Under the pieces are notes generated by a model. The model was not told where the DNA came from. It searched no databases and worked only from the letters and a program-made list of their open reading frames with translations. A program made the position numbers and the translations under genes. A DNA stretch of 64,000 nucleotides, taken from NCBI GenBank assembly GCA_002794785.1, contig NBBA01000003.1, positions 1,860,001 through 1,924,000 on the forward strand, written 5' to 3'. The DNA is from Coniferiporia sulphurascens. Its lineage: Eukaryota; Basidiomycota; Agaricomycetes; Hymenochaetales; Hymenochaetaceae. Shown piece after piece: positions 36,006-49,192 of this stretch; within the stretch, counting starts at the first letter, position 1, and each line of letters begins with the position of its first letter.

Positions 36006-37849
36006 GAGCGGCTGTTGGATCCTGATAAGGTTACCTTGGTCTCCCGGGATCGCCGGTCCCTCAGACTATTCTCGGCACCAGGCTTTTCACGTCCCTCAGG
36101 AACCCGTTTCGAAAAAAAGCATACACATGCTTGTACGGGTAAATGATTTCTCTCCCCGCGCGAAGCAAAGGTCAAGGTCGAAGCCGAAGCCGAAGCGTCA
36201 CTCTAGGAACCACCAGATAGGCTTTCACCTCCTCTCCCTGGGCTTTCCCCTCGCGTCGCGTCTGTCCTCCCCGCTTCCACTCTCGCCATCAAACCTCGCT
36301 TCGTGCTTCGTACTTCGTGCTCCGTTCTTCGTGCTTTATGCTTGAGCCACCAAACTGCGTCCCATACGACTCGGACGCGCCCAACCAGCGCCCACTCCAT
36401 GTGTGCTGGATAATCAAACAAACGAAAGCTTCTTTTTTGTGCTTGTTCACGGAGCGGCCCGACCTTCGCCCGGCTGCCGACGGAATTAAACCGGGGCCGA
36501 CATAAGTACTGACATAGCAAGTATCGGCGCTCAGTTTTGGCCCGGGTGCGCATTACTATCAATATATTCGCCCCTAGGTGCCCGCCCAGCTTTGTGAGCG
36601 TTCATTCATGGATGCAGACATACATATACATAATGTATGTTCTACGATCCGCGATGATCCCACGATCCACAGGACCGCAGTTTGGCATTAGTTAGAGTAC
36701 TGATTTGATCCGTAGGTTCGCAGTTAGTCATCAGGGTCAGATCTCGGGATGCGGGAGCAGACGATCCGATAGCGGGCGAGTCCGAAGTCCTATTACGGTA
36801 ATCCCTCTGGCACAATTCCCCTGTGACCTCTTACAAGACTTTTGTATTTTACCCCTACAGCTCTCAAATTTTTATTTATTCTCTTCATCTTTGGCACGCT
36901 AAATCTACATGTAATTATATATGTCCAATAATTCTCCGGATAGTTTTTGATAAGCAGGTTCTGTCAGAATGAGAGTGCCTCCCCTCCTACAAAATTTCGG
37001 TCACTCTGTCACGGAAATTCTTGATACTCCGGTGCTCGGCATCGGGAAGATGCCCGGCACCGGGAGCTAGCGGAGTTTCAAATGGAACAAACATGCCGGT
37101 GCATCCTGTCACCTTTTGTCACCCTTCAGATAGATTGCTCTCTTTCTATGCATGCACCACAATGAGATATTACTCTCGGAATAGCATAATAACACGATCT
37201 TATATCCAATAAATAAGTCTATGACAATATATCTGCTGATATGCACACATGTTGTGTGAGCCGGTGGCCCCAAAAGACTTGTGCAGACCGAAAAAACATG
37301 TATTTTGACAATGGCTTCACATCAATGCAATATTTTTACAACGAAAGTTTTGCGGTTACTTTTATACACTATACTGGAGTATACATGAATTCGAAGGTAG
37401 TTTGGTTGTGTGGAAGTTCAGAAATGCGAATTTTGAAAGAGGGGTCACACGATAGTAATCCGTCCCTCGGACTCGGAGTAGTCCCATACTCTAGGTATCA
37501 TATCATATCGGCCCTCTTTGAGTATGTAATGTAAGGTAGAGAAAGTCCACATGTGAGCGAGTGGCAATCGGATCGCCTTATATAGTAGCAATCAACATTC
37601 TCATTTGGGAATTGAAGATTTTCAGAATTCATTTTGTTGCTCCAACTACAATTCAACGAAGCAACGGCTTAAAAACTCTGTTCCACATAAAAGCTTATCT
37701 TGCCTGTGTTTTGATCAGCAATGAAATGAACATGTCAAGTGTCCACCAGCTCACGAAGCAATTTAAGGATGTAAGGTGGACATTATACTTGTACGTACCG
37801 AGAGTGGTCTCGCTCTGGAATATAGGCTCTTTACACTTTCGCGGTTCTA
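36006..37849. other. Intergenic, no gene recognised
   Basis: The upstream region of the OPT gene (transcribed leftwards) and beyond. A GC-rich imperfect hairpin lies at about 37029-37066 (GGTGCTCGGCATC pairing with GATGCCCGGCACC). No coding signal was found. Confidence 0.45.
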
Positions 37850-38900
37850 GATATCATGTGACGTCGGCGGCCTCTACATGATAGTGGATGACTTCCCGTA
37901 GACATTTAGAACGGGTCCTAGAGTTCTAAATGTTCGGGCCGAAGTTTGCCGGTCAGTTTAGGACACTTTTCTAAACCGTAACGCAGAAAAACGTCGACCG
38001 GTACAGGAAATCTAGCTGCTGACTAACGCATTGATGCACATGCTTTCATTACCATACAGGGTACATTGCAAATTTATGGAAATTCCCATCAGATGGTATA
38101 CCCAGGGTACACTTCCCAAGAAGGCAGTTCAGGGCTGATGGCATGATTTAGAACAAAGATTTAGCAACTACGTCGTCTGAAGAGGGGGGTCGACCCCCCT
38201 CTCTAGATGCCAGAGGTTTAGAACAGCCCGACCAGGACCGAAACTTTGGCTCGGGGCTTTTAGAAAGGTTTAGAACTTTAGAACGCGTTCTAAACGCCTA
38301 CGGGAAGTCATCCAGTAAGGTCTCATTTTACGCGGCCCAACGGCACACCTGACACATTGAGAAGCGATGCTAGAAGGGGTGCTGTGCATACACAACCGAT
38401 GGACTAAAAATCAGCGAATATAAAAAACAAGCGCCGAGGTAAACTCTCCTAACGACTGAAAATGTCCACCATGTCAACATGTATACGCTGTTTGCGTACA
38501 TTCGTTGCTATAGCCTCCCCTGCATGTAAAAAAAGTTACGACTGCATTTCCTAATCGGAGCCACACGCCCACGCGTATGGGGAGCAAATTAAGGCAAGCG
38601 AATCGGGCGGAAGAAATGCGGCACCCGTCTAAAGCAGTAGGGCCCGCCGCCATTTTTCGAAGGGCAGAAATTGAGTGATCGGCTAGCTGGGTACCTTTGC
38701 TATAGCCAGAATGGCTCCTACTTGAAGTTATTGCACCAATTAATACGGCCGACTCGGATACCCGGACTAGGTGTGCCGCAGAAGTAAACCTTGTCATGCG
38801 GAATGGATGCTCAGGCGCCGTTCTCTGGGATTGCGTCTCGTTCGCTGGGTCTGAGTCCTGGAGAATCGTGTAAACAGAAAAGACCTTGAAGAAGCCTGGG
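37850..38900 (+). repeat. Dispersed decayed repeat, copy C, split by a MITE
   Basis: The left end (ATCATGTGACGTCGGCGGCC at about 37852) and the run from TCATTTTACGCGGC (about 38327) onward match copy B. The part near 38680-38890 also matches copy A (GGTACCTTTG, CTTGAAGTTATTGCACC). The 37884-38315 element is absent from copy B, so it arrived later. Confidence 0.6.
37884..38315. mobile_element. TA-flanked MITE (432 bp) inside repeat copy C
   Basis: Inverted ends: left GTGGATGACTTCCCGTAGAC (37884 on), right the complement of CTGGATGACTTCCCGTAGGC (ending 38315). They match over about 29 nt with three differences. The dinucleotide TA flanks both sides (37882-37883 and 38316-38317), as for Tc1/mariner or pogo-like elements. 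No reading frame of note; a GGGGGGTCGACCCCCC palindrome lies inside. A related end occurs near 39028-39047. Confidence 0.75.
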
Positions 38901-39705
38901 GTGTTCGGACTCCGGCGGCATCAACATTTATCCCGTCCGTGAAGGCTACGGAAATAATCATCGACCAAAAAATTGACTAGGCACAGCTGAAGGTACCGGA
39001 AAGGGTACACATTTATTTGAGTAAAAGCGTACGGGAGGTCATCCCATATTAATTAGCAGCATCACTGTCATTCTTTATTTATTTATATTTAATTACCGTC
39101 GGCACCAGCGCCAGTACACTAATGCAATGCAAGGGGGTTACATAATGTAAGTAGGGTCTAGATAGGTCTCGACGCAAGGCATGCCTTAGTTTACAGTGTA
39201 CACCCACGTCGCCCTCTCGGTGGTTTAACTAAGGTCAGCTGGAGGTCTTACAATGGGGTTATAATCGATTTCTACTAAGCATCGTAACATAAGTATGTAA
39301 ACATGCATGACAATTGATCAGTTCCCGAACGGATGGCGTGCAGGTTGCAGCATGTAGTGGAAACTGTTCAAGCCCCTAAGCTGTGGTCGATTCTAGGATG
39401 AAACGCTTTTTGAAGGTAAGACAATCGTAAATGGCTGAATTACCTGACTGCATTTCTCCTACGGCTCGACCCGTAGGGCTTCCCCAGCGGGTCGCATTAG
39501 ATAGAACTTCTTACACATAAATACATACTAATAATATAAACATTATCTCTGACACTATGTATGTATGGGACAAATGAAGTCACATCTACGACGACCCACT
39601 AACCATCGTGGTGTGGTGGCCTCGGCAGACGGATGTGCCACTGCATCAACCAGACCTTCACAACCGACACGGATAGGCGAGAATCCGGAGTATTCCTAAG
39701 ACCGT
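38901..39705. other. Intergenic with one orphan MITE end
   Basis: Near 39028-39047 the sequence TACGGGAGGTCATCCCATA resembles the right end of the 37884-38315 element, but I could not find its partner. Nothing else was recognised. Confidence 0.4.
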
Positions 39706-40394
39706 CTACTCCATCGTTGTTGTAGGTCTGTCCTGTACTTCACATAAGCGAAGTTTAAGAGCTGCGTTCTCATCTTTGAGGAGCACATTGATATCTTTCT
39801 GCTCCTTTAATTCTGCTTCCAACTTTGAAAACCTGCGCAGAATATCGGCAAGTGGCTCATCAGGGACGCTAGCAGTAGCTGAGTGCAATAGTAACCCATC
39901 AGCAAATAGTGCATTAGAAATCGTTAAGAGTCAGGACTAACCTGGACTGCTTGATTCTGCGATTAATGCACCCGCATTCCGAGTTGCCTCAGCCTCCTTC
40001 ACTGTCGAAGTTGCCCGGAAGAGTGCATCCAGGACAGGAGAAGGTGTAAGGGCATCTGGGGAATCACCCCGGGGCCATACCATCATCGTTACCTGCCCTT
40101 CAGGCAGATCTTTCATCTTAGCACCGTCCGTTGCATCTTATAATGTCACAGGGTTAAGTTAATTTTCAATTTATATAGATATTATTGATGGTTCGCACTT
40201 GGAAAAAAATCCGTGCAGTCAGAGTCCAACTCTATTTCCGACGGAAACCCAGGTTGACCCGTAAGGTGGTCCAGGATTCTTTTCTCCCCGAGTTCTTTGA
40301 CCTCCCTCACAGTCGCAGATTTGGGCACCGATAAAGTCATTTGAAGGTTTCTTTCGCCATATAGCACACAGACCGTGCGGCGTGCGGGAGGCAT
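39706..40394 (-). CDS. Small orphan protein with a coiled-coil C-terminus
   Basis: I do not recognise this protein. Three exons (40199-40394, 39942-40136 and 39706-39878) with GT-AG introns of 62-63 nt join in phase into 187 residues with no stop, which supports a real gene. Residues 1-90 (RRTVCVLYGERNLQMTLSVP, ATVREVKELGEK) have the alternating pattern of a small beta-grasp, ubiquitin-like fold. A Ser/Ala-rich linker follows. Residues about 150-180 (LRRFSKLEAELKEQKDINVL) form a heptad coiled coil. The ubiquitin-like suggestion is weak. It could be a host gene or an accessory gene of an unseen element. Confidence 0.6.
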
Positions 40395-43237
40395 GGGTAG
40401 ACTGTCGACGGTAGGGACGGCTCTTGGAGGATTGGTAGGTAAGGATGGTCGAATCCCGCGACGAGGCTGGTTTGCTACCCGAAACTACTGGATGGGTAAG
40501 CCGCTGATCATTTGTCAGCCGAAAATTGATCCCAAAACTTTCCCCGGCGTTACCCTTTACCACGCCAAAGCAGTCCACAAGTACAGTAGTAGCGGACTGC
40601 GCCCAGCAATAACACTTGACGGAGTCGACGCTCCCTAAAATCCGCGATTCACTGAGACCATTGACTCGCAAGACCCTGGTTATAACATTGTGTCCTTCTG
40701 AGTCGCAATTGGAACTTACTGTGACAGACGCCTGGCTTGTTGTGAACCCCCGTGTCTGTGTCTGTGTGTGCCGAGTCTACGTCTCCCCTTTGAAAGATAT
40801 CCTACATAACGAGTCCGTCTCTTGGGGTCATGTCGAAGAGTCACAACACTGGTGGAGGGACTCGGTAGCTACTTGGGTGTCATAAACACGCAGAGACAAA
40901 TCGACACGCCAGACAATGGGGGATGACTCACACTTATATTGGGGAAGAAACCCATTCCTGAAAATAATCACGACATACACCCCTTACCCCATACATTGAC
41001 CTACAGTGACGCTGAAGAGCTCACAGCTGCGCTGTGTAGCAAAGCTCGTTTGCAGACTGTATGCGCTGGAGTTCATCCCAGCAACATTCCCCGAAGCTCC
41101 CCTTTGTTCCCCCATTGTTCCCTGCTGTTCCCGGAACTCCAGAACGTCCGGAGTATGTAATGTAGCACGCCGGAGTCGTCCCGGAAACATGCCCCCGCTT
41201 GCGGAGCCATGAGGCCTGTTGTATTTAGTGGTAGCAGGTCGTTTTGATAATATAACTTTCGTTCCCCCCAGTTTCCATCTATTGCGTACGTCGGAGTGTG
41301 TCGTTCAAGCTCCCTGTCGTCCCCGGTCCTCCGTACCACCCCCCTGACATTCCCGGAACTCCGGCACACCCCTCTTGACACCCCGAGAGACCCCTAGTGG
41401 TCGAACTCACCCCGAGACGGCTGCGCAGTGCACCCGGACCACAAACCTTTCAACGCACGTTAGGGCTATGCCGAATGTGTAACCCTTCACGTTCCTCCTA
41501 TCTGTTTCGGTGAGCGGAAAAATCAGAAAGTCAACGTACGGCGTAATGTACCTCCTGTAAGATTTGTCAAAATTGGCATTCCCCGGGCCCGTCGGCGTTT
41601 CTCGACCCCAGGTTCCCGCTTGCACCACGCCTGGCGTCGGGCCTTTTGGGAAGCGTACCACACGTCGGGAGTCCGAGAATGAGGCTACAAGAGCGAAGTG
41701 CAAGATCACGACGTGGGGCTGATGCGTGGTTCGCTGGACGGGCTTCAAGGTATCTTCCTTCTGTACGAGGCGTACCACGTCCACATGTGAGATTACAGCG
41801 CTTTGAAGGCGTCATTTGGGAATTACGCTTTCCGCGCTATCCAGCCTAGTGTATTGAGAGTATAGAAAGTTGATGGCTTGCTCGAAGGAAGCGGGTCACG
41901 ATGATTTTAGTTAGAATTCGCCATTTGTAGTATTCGATACTATCGGTAGTATACTGGTTGTTGGCACCGTCGGACGACATTAATCGGACGACGCGCTTTT
42001 ATTTGGTGATGTTTGTACATGCGCGTTTTTGGGTCCGCCGGTAGGCAGTTCCATCTTCGACTCGGATCGCGACTGCCCGCTGCGTACTCATATACTGGTT
42101 ACTCTGCATACTGTCTACTAACTTGCGAGCTTCAATGTGTCGCTGCATCATTTGAACGTGCGCTGTGGTGAGTGTCAGGCATGTGCTCCGTCAGCTTTTC
42201 CTCTCTTTTCGTCTTTTGCTCTTTTACGCGAATGGTGGGATACCATCCTGCGATTACCGTTTCATAGCTCAAAATGGACGATTTATTGTGTAAGTTACCC
42301 CGTCTGATACCTGTGGGCGTGGTATAGAGGAAACAGGCACCCCATACGCTTTCTTGTCCCTGTTACAGAGCTCCTACTGCAGGCCAGATCCTATCTCATC
42401 TCAAACTGGTTGCTACGGACCATAACTGGACAGTGACCACCACCTCACCGAGTCCTTGGCTCCCATCACGACGTTGTCACTGGCTGTGATAATCTTCGGG
42501 TGCAATGCTTGTACCATTATATAGCGAATCAACCGCTTAAAACACGAAAGATAGCGGTGATTGTGATCTTGTTCTTCAGGCACAGATGGTCTAATATGAC
42601 TGATGTGGCAACTCTCTCTTCATCTTGCCAGAGGTCGCTGAAAGTCTCGTCTCCGTACTGTACTCACCAGGAAAGCCTCATCCCAAACCAGCTCAATACT
42701 GATATCCGTAGAGTTTGGACTGACGGAGCAATCGTTTCTTACGCACGGGGGCAACTGAGATGGACCGGATGCATTAATTCACGTTCCTTGATTAGTTCCG
42801 ATTTCTTAACTAACGTCATTGGTTTGTAGAGTGACTCACTTGAGCCCTCCATCCCTCGCAACACAGATATATCTACCATGGGGATGGAGATTTATGACTG
42901 CTACTCTAAATATACGGACATATGCTGTAGATGGAGGTTACCAACCCGTCATTCCACATTCTACATGAAGGACTCTGTTTTATCTCAGCACGACGTCGGT
43001 GCTGCACGGCCTCCATCTTCAACTTATCAAGTGCCGGTGGAGCAGAAGACGTATATAGTCCCGGTACTTGTATCAGCGCTCACCAAAGCGTATATCTCGG
43101 GTGCCGTCTCCCTAGACACCACCTTTTGTTGGCCCTTGGTAAAATTAACTACCCTCATTCGCATAGTACAAGTACTACAGGAAAAGCTGAGAACTTGGAG
43201 AACGAAACGCGTTACTACTCCATCGTCCATCTACATC
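40395..43237. other. Intergenic, no gene recognised
   Basis: Several open frames overlap on both strands, but none has splice consistency or a recognisable domain. There is a GTGTCTGTGTCTGTGTGTG run near 40750. Confidence 0.4.
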
Positions 43238-45053
43238 ATGTCGGAAATCCTCGAAATTGATATTCTTGAGGAATTCCTGTATGTTGCGCGATTGACACGC
43301 ACCCTAAATTGTGAGTCGCTGAATTTATGGGATGCTTGTCGAGCCAGAGGCTAATTGCTCATTCGCATTTTCAGTATGTTCATTGGCACTGTATGTCTAT
43401 GACTTCGGTAGGTCATTGAATTACTTTCCCGGCTCAGGGGATACGGTTGCGCCAACACCAGCTTTTCATCCGAACAGTATTAACATGTGACCGGGAAGTG
43501 TCCTTTATGTGGGTCAGTAAGATTCCTGTTTTTTTTCCTGCCGAAGGTAAAATCTCTGTGAAAATTTCTATCGCCGATGAACTTCTAGGGCATGCGATTT
43601 GGTCTTGGAAAATTCTTGTACTTCATGGTGATTACAGTGTTTGGGTCCTGTCTGGCTATTGTGAATTAATTCTCTCATTAATAGGCCCGATATGGCACAC
43701 TCTTTATATTGCCGTGAGTTTCCGGACAGCTTGAATTCACCATACGCGATGAGCCTAACATTCCCTGTAGCGCTATCAATTTAGGCAAGTGTTCCACCAC
43801 ACTAGGTACGGGCAAGGCTCAACTCAAAGTTTGTCATTATCCTCACTAGGGTTGTTCCTGCCAGAGCCGTCAGCAAAGGTGAGTATGATCCCAACACTAT
43901 ATGTCAAAGTGTGTAGTTAATGACGAAAGTCACGTTAGCTGTTCGTCAGGATTACCTCTTTTAAAGTATGTCAGACTCACTTACGCCTGCATAATTTGTT
44001 GCAGATGTCCGCATTTCATATTTCGTTGACGTCTTGTCAAAATGTAATTCAAATACTTTCAGGTACTGTGTGGGGGTACTTTTGCTGGTTTACCGGTGTA
44101 ATTTTCCTAAGTTTTGTTGAAAGTGAGCAAACTATTTGAGCTCGTTCTTAGACTAATAGTTATCTTCTATCTTCCCTATAGCGATTCTTTGTCTTCGATT
44201 ATACGCGATGTACAACAGGAGTCGGGCAATTTTGATCGTTCTTTCCGTCGCCATGTCCACGGCCTTTCTTTCGGCTATAGCCATCGCGACTGTCATAACG
44301 AAGAGGGAGCAGGGTGCGTTTCCTATAAAAATGACTCCTCCTACAAAACTCCACACCCCCTCACTTCGCGTCACCCCTGTTCAGAGTCTAGCCTTAACAT
44401 CCACAGCACGCCGGCTATCGCTCCTGTTTGCGTGGCTTATTTCATTCCGCCTTTATGGTTTAAACTCTATTGGATACCGGGGTTATTGAACGAACTGCTA
44501 CTATTTGGGCTCGCTTCAAACAAGGCGATTCAGTATATCCGGATGCGATCAGGCATGCGAGAACCTGTAGAAGACTTTGGGATGCTGCTGGTGATGGACT
44601 CGATCCTTTACTTTTTCGTGCAAGTATTCCCTACTGCTAATCCCCGCTTGAAGAATATCTAATCAATATTCTCCCTGTTGATGGAGTAGAGCTTTCGCAG
44701 TCTACGTCGCGTGTTGGCTTGTCTGGATAATCAAAGGCGTGAGCAACCTTACCGTCTCCCTGTATTTGATTGTACTTATATTAAAACTTTATGACTAACT
44801 TGAATCATTCTAGCAAAATTACCTATCAGCACCAATCGGCTTTCCAATTGCAATAGGGGGCGCTATGAGCCAGAGACTCCTTGTAAATATCAGGGAGCGA
44901 CGCAGTAAAAGAACGGAGATGGGCACGAGCGACACAAGAATCCTCCTCCAGGAAGAACAGAACACGGAAATCCAGACTGACATCGCACCCGGAAGTCATG
45001 ACCAAGAACAATCCAATTCAAACATTGATGGTATAAGTATTGGTTCCACTTAA
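43238..45053 (+). CDS. DUF6533-type multi-pass membrane protein (paralogue 1, possibly degraded)
   Basis: The first three exons (43238-43310, 43375-43407 and 43478-43512) join in phase to an N-terminal helix and LCSLALYVYDFVLTCDREV, the family signature. Later exons give GMRFGLGKFLYFMV (43589 on), LRLYAMYNRSRAILIVL (44182 on), WIPGLLNELLLFGLAS with MDSILYFFV, and a terminal exon from 44814 with PIGFPIAIGGAMSQRLLVN and a hydrophilic tail. The function of the family, common and multi-copy in Agaricomycetes, is unknown; about seven membrane helices are expected. The middle, 43660-44180, could not be joined cleanly, and an apparent 24-nt gap before ARYGTLF is too short for an intron. This copy may be a pseudogene. 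Paralogue 2 is at 56704-58392. Confidence 0.6.
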
Positions 45054-48000
45054 TGCTGGGCCTCTAGATACTGAACCTTTTCCTCTTATCGTAGGACCAG
45101 ACAAAAAACCTGCGAAGTCTGTGTTTTATCGAATTGTTATTCTATTAGAATTAAAGGCGGAGGGGGCGGGGAGTTCAGCGTAGGAATGCCAAATATACTG
45201 GTTAACTTATGGCGGCAGACAAACGAACGGCAAGCACATGTGTATTCCTGAGAAAATTCTAAACTACGATATTCCTACTTATATTGTACGAGTAGACTGA
45301 GTTTAAAGGCGGCCTCCAAACCCATTCGAACTCCACCGCCGCCTACGTACATACTGAAAAGGTTGAGAAACAGTAAAATGGCACGTCCGAATCGGCGTAG
45401 CATAATCAGACGATGCACTACATGTAGAAGGTCCGGACCAGTAACGAGTCGAGAAGAAAAGCATACATAAACTGATGGGAAGGCATAGATCACCGAAGCC
45501 AAGGAGCTGAACGGCTGAACAGAAAACTGAAGATACTCAAAAAAAAAATGCAAAGTATCACGAAAAACGCAAGTCCAATTGTCCGAAGTTGAATTCGGCT
45601 CGAAGGGCATGTGTCAATGAAAGAGAATCGAACATCGTAAACCTCCCAGCCCTCCTTTCTCTCCACACATGATATCAGATTAATAACTACTCATGAATCT
45701 TCCGGCGCTTACGGAGACGAACGCTTCTGCGAGGAAGATGGATAGTAAGACGAGGACGTGGGTTCTCCACGGGGACATTTCCACCAGCGCTCCTGTGCAG
45801 TAATTCGGTGGCGATGCATGTAGGAGGGCTGTCTTTGATTGTTTCCGGGTACGCTGGGGACTCGCGTCGAGGCGTCTCACAACGCCTGGGGGGGTGAGCT
45901 CGCGGGGGGACTCGCAGAAGGACTTAAATGCGCAGAAAAATTTGGGCTTTCAGAGGGACTCGGACTCCCGGAGGCCAGACGAGACAAAGTTCTCAGGAGA
46001 ACCTGCTCATGGGATGATGGCGCCTACAATAGAGTTTTGAAGACTTTCTTCAGGTGAGATGGCAGATTCGGAGCTGGGGGTGGAATGAACGAAGCCTTAG
46101 CAAAGCTACGTCTCGACTTGGATATTGACGAAAGACATACACGCACCCGTTATCATATTCCCTCCAATTGGTCTGAAAAAGCCTTAGTAGCTCAGAAAAA
46201 TCGTAATCGTCTTTCTGCGGAAGGCCAGGTTCAGCCATGTCCGACTCTGGGAGTGGATGCTCACCAACCAAGAATATGTTATCTTCAGTTATATATTCGC
46301 TTTCGTCTGAATCAAAGCGTAGCTTGACGAGTCCCTAGAATTCAGAGAGTTAGGGATGTGCCACCGCTCGCGATTTGCGTCAAAACGAGTGATGCCCATC
46401 TATCCAGCCCGACCACTTGCTAAAGTGGCACTTTAGACATTATCAGCAAGCGAGGGAAAAGCGGCAGGGCGGATTTGATAAACGGCCTATCCTTGTTTTA
46501 GGAATATTCAAGCCGTGCCATCACTGCGACGTCAATTCTCCAGCATCAGAATGAACCAAGGGCCAGCAGCATAAGAATCAGATTAGACTCAGGTAAGGTC
46601 ACGAGTATTGTAAGGCCGTAGCTAACATGAGCCTTTTCTGAATCCATCATAATCAAGACAAGCAGAATTGTAGGTTTAAGTAAAGTTTATTTCTAGGGCG
46701 AAAGCAAAAGAGAACGTCGGGAAGAGTAACCATCCCCTTTAAGAAGGTCTTGTGAACTCCTCATATCGTCGACTTTTTTCGATGGCTCCATGACGAGTGT
46801 TTCGTGCCTACACCCAGCAGCGCGGTGAAGTATTCGTAGATTTTCGAGGGAGGCATTTAGGACGAAAGCAAGATTCTGTGTTCACCTTTCGCACTAAGAC
46901 TTCGTCCGAGTTCCAAACATATTAAGGCTAGCCGCTTGTCTTCGATAAGGAACTTCCTGTGCCTCGGGGATCCAGAAACGCTTTAAATCATTATAATCAT
47001 ATTGGGCGCATCAACGAACTGGTTGCTTCAAGATCTGGCATGAGGTTAGTCATAAGAAGCGTACAAGCGCTTTTGCAATTCACACAGGAGCCATCCAGTG
47101 CCGGTGGCCCACAGAAATCCTGAGTTGGCCTGGCCGGCTGGCTTCGGCCGGGTCATCCTTCAGCTGAGGGGCATACCGTTGACCGGGGTGGCAGGGGTTA
47201 TACCACCCCAAGTACCACTCCTCAAGGTAACCACATGTGCTGCCTTTTACGCGTCGCCTTGTTACGTCCCTATTTCGCAGGGGCTACATGTGGTCTACCT
47301 TTTCAATGATACCATATTTCGTTTAGCAGAGGTCCGCTAATTGAAAAAATGAATGACTGGCCATGTCCGAAAACTGCCAGTGGGGCTGCCAGTGAAAAGT
47401 TGGACTCTTCTCTTTTGCCAGGACGATTACCATAGAAACACACTGGTATCGGAGCATAGAAGTATAGCACTTAGAATTCTAGCCAGCTTTTTCTTCTGAT
47501 AGTCTAGCGAGAATAAGGAGGGAGTACAAGCGTAAAAGAAGAAAAACAAGCGTGTCGTGATTCGTGAACGCATAACCGCGTTCTTAGTGTCACACCGCAC
47601 CGTTACTGCCGAAAGTGGGTCGCCTCGTGTTTCTAACTTCGGACTCCGATCCCTTGTACTTCATGAGATCACGACTTTTTATATTTTTGCAGCGTGTCGT
47701 AGCTTACGCAGCAGTCCTAATGACTTTGAAGACGAGGAGAAACAGGTGCCAGCGCTATGTTCCTCTTGTTTACCAGTCGAATGCAAGTTCAAGTTTGGGA
47801 AATCTCGAAACTCTGGTGTCGGCCCCCTTTTCCATCAAAAGTGGCTTACCGTGGCCCGCTTAAGCTAAAGCGTCAATTAGGTTCAAGCCGTGGCCAGAAC
47901 TTTAAGGGGCACAAGGATGGATACCTTGTATCCCACCTTATCGTGTCGACTATCCGGACTACAACCACTCTACACAGCCATCATCGATTTTCGGAGCAAG

Positions 48001-48160
48001 CGCTATGAGCGACTCTACTTAAATTACGGCACTCGGGCGCTAGCGCCCCAGTTAACCTACCAAACGAACCAAACGAACGAGAACATCACTTTACTAGCTA
48101 CCTTCTGCCCCCCCCCCCTGTCGAGATCCAGCTATTCCATCCTCGCTTTCTGTACGACCC
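45054..48160. other. Long intergenic stretch, one exon-like fragment only
   Basis: Apart from the fragment at 46147-46334 no gene was recognised. A C-rich tract lies just before the zinc-finger gene at about 48106-48120. Confidence 0.4.
46147..46334 (-). pseudogene. Exon-like fragment of unknown protein
   Basis: A 188-nt segment bounded by an acceptor-like ATTCTAG and a donor-like GTGCGT on the minus strand. It encodes GLVKLRFDSDESEYITEDNI, a Pro/Glu stretch and DYDFSELLRLFQTNWREYDN. Composition is protein-like, but I find no neighbouring exon that joins it. Confidence 0.3.
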
Positions 48161-49192
48161 ATGTCGGCTCCTTCTGCTTCTTCACGACCGGCCTATCGTC
48201 CTATAGCCCCGGCGGGCGGGAACCACCTGGCAGCTCGTGACTCCCAGCGGGACGAGAAGCCTTTTGAATGCGACACCTGTGGTCGTAAGTTCAAACGGGC
48301 TCATTGCCTCGGACGACATTCGGCCATCCACGATCCTGACAAAGAGAAGCTGTATGTGTTTTTCTTTTCTTCTTTGCACCTTACTCCGGATCGGTTTGAA
48401 CAATCCGGATGTCGGACGATTGAGATCGAAAGCCGCTGAAACCCGATTATCTTCAGGAAACACAAGTGCCCCTACTTTGAAAAGTGTGGTTATTCGGCCC
48501 TCCAGAAATCGAACGTTACTGTGCACCTAAATTCGTATCAGTAGGTACTACATTTCTTTCCCCCTCTATTATCTAATTCTCCGTGACCCAGCTATGATAT
48601 CAAGCGAGTATGCACCCTCCTGGGTCCTGAGGGCAAGCCGTGCACACACCAGTTCAGCGAGCAATCGGCGCTCATTCGGCACGAAAAACAAGTACACAAG
48701 TTTTTCCGCAAAGCCGCCAAAGCAGCAGCGGGAAATACCTCTGCAGTGCGAGAGAAGGAGCTCGAGAAGGCCAGGCACGAATGGAAGAAGCTGGTGCTGA
48801 ATACATCTTCTTCTGAAGGTCCTAGTGCACCGACGCATGCACAGGGCGTTTCTTTCGAAGACGCGATGATGGACGTCGATATGGATCCGCCTCCGCCTGC
48901 CGACTCGGAGGAGCGCGTCACGCTTGCGCAACTCGAAGGCGCATACCGGTTCGAGACGAATGCCGAATCAGACTACTACGACTCCATGGACGAATTTGAC
49001 GACTCCGACTCGGGCGGTGCAAGGTATCCACCGTCGGATGAGTCGGAGCCGGTTCCGCTGAGCCCTTCTGATATATGGTTCTTGAATGATATTGACAAGA
49101 GCGGCGCGGTGGCGGCTGCGGTGGAGCGGGGTCTTGGAATTGCGAAGGCGCATTGGGGAGGCATAGTCCGCGGTATCGCGCTACTCGACTAG
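48161..49192 (+). CDS. C2H2 zinc-finger protein
   Basis: Probable DNA-binding regulator. Three exons (48161-48351, 48457-48540 and 48592-49192) join in phase into 291 residues. Finger 1 is classical: CDTCGRKFKRAHCLGRHSAIH. Two further fingers have widened Cys spacing: CPYFEKCGYSALQKSNVTVH followed by NSYH, and CTLLGPEGKPC with IRHEKQVH. A basic helix then leads into an acidic Asp/Glu/Ser-rich C-terminus (MMDVDMDPPPP, SDYYDSMDEFDDSDS) that resembles an activation region, ending SDIWFLNDIDKSGAVA. Targets unknown. The start at 48161 is the first Met of the frame and precedes a Ser/Pro-rich leader. Confidence 0.85.

Noticed and set aside
41407..41815. 125-codon minus-strand frame with an RQR/Pro-rich translation
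   Set aside because: Several frames on both strands are equally open here and none has a motif or intron structure.
42500..43354. Overlapping frames upstream of DUF6533 paralogue 1
   Set aside because: They have no splice support, no domain, and conflict with the well-supported first exon at 43238.
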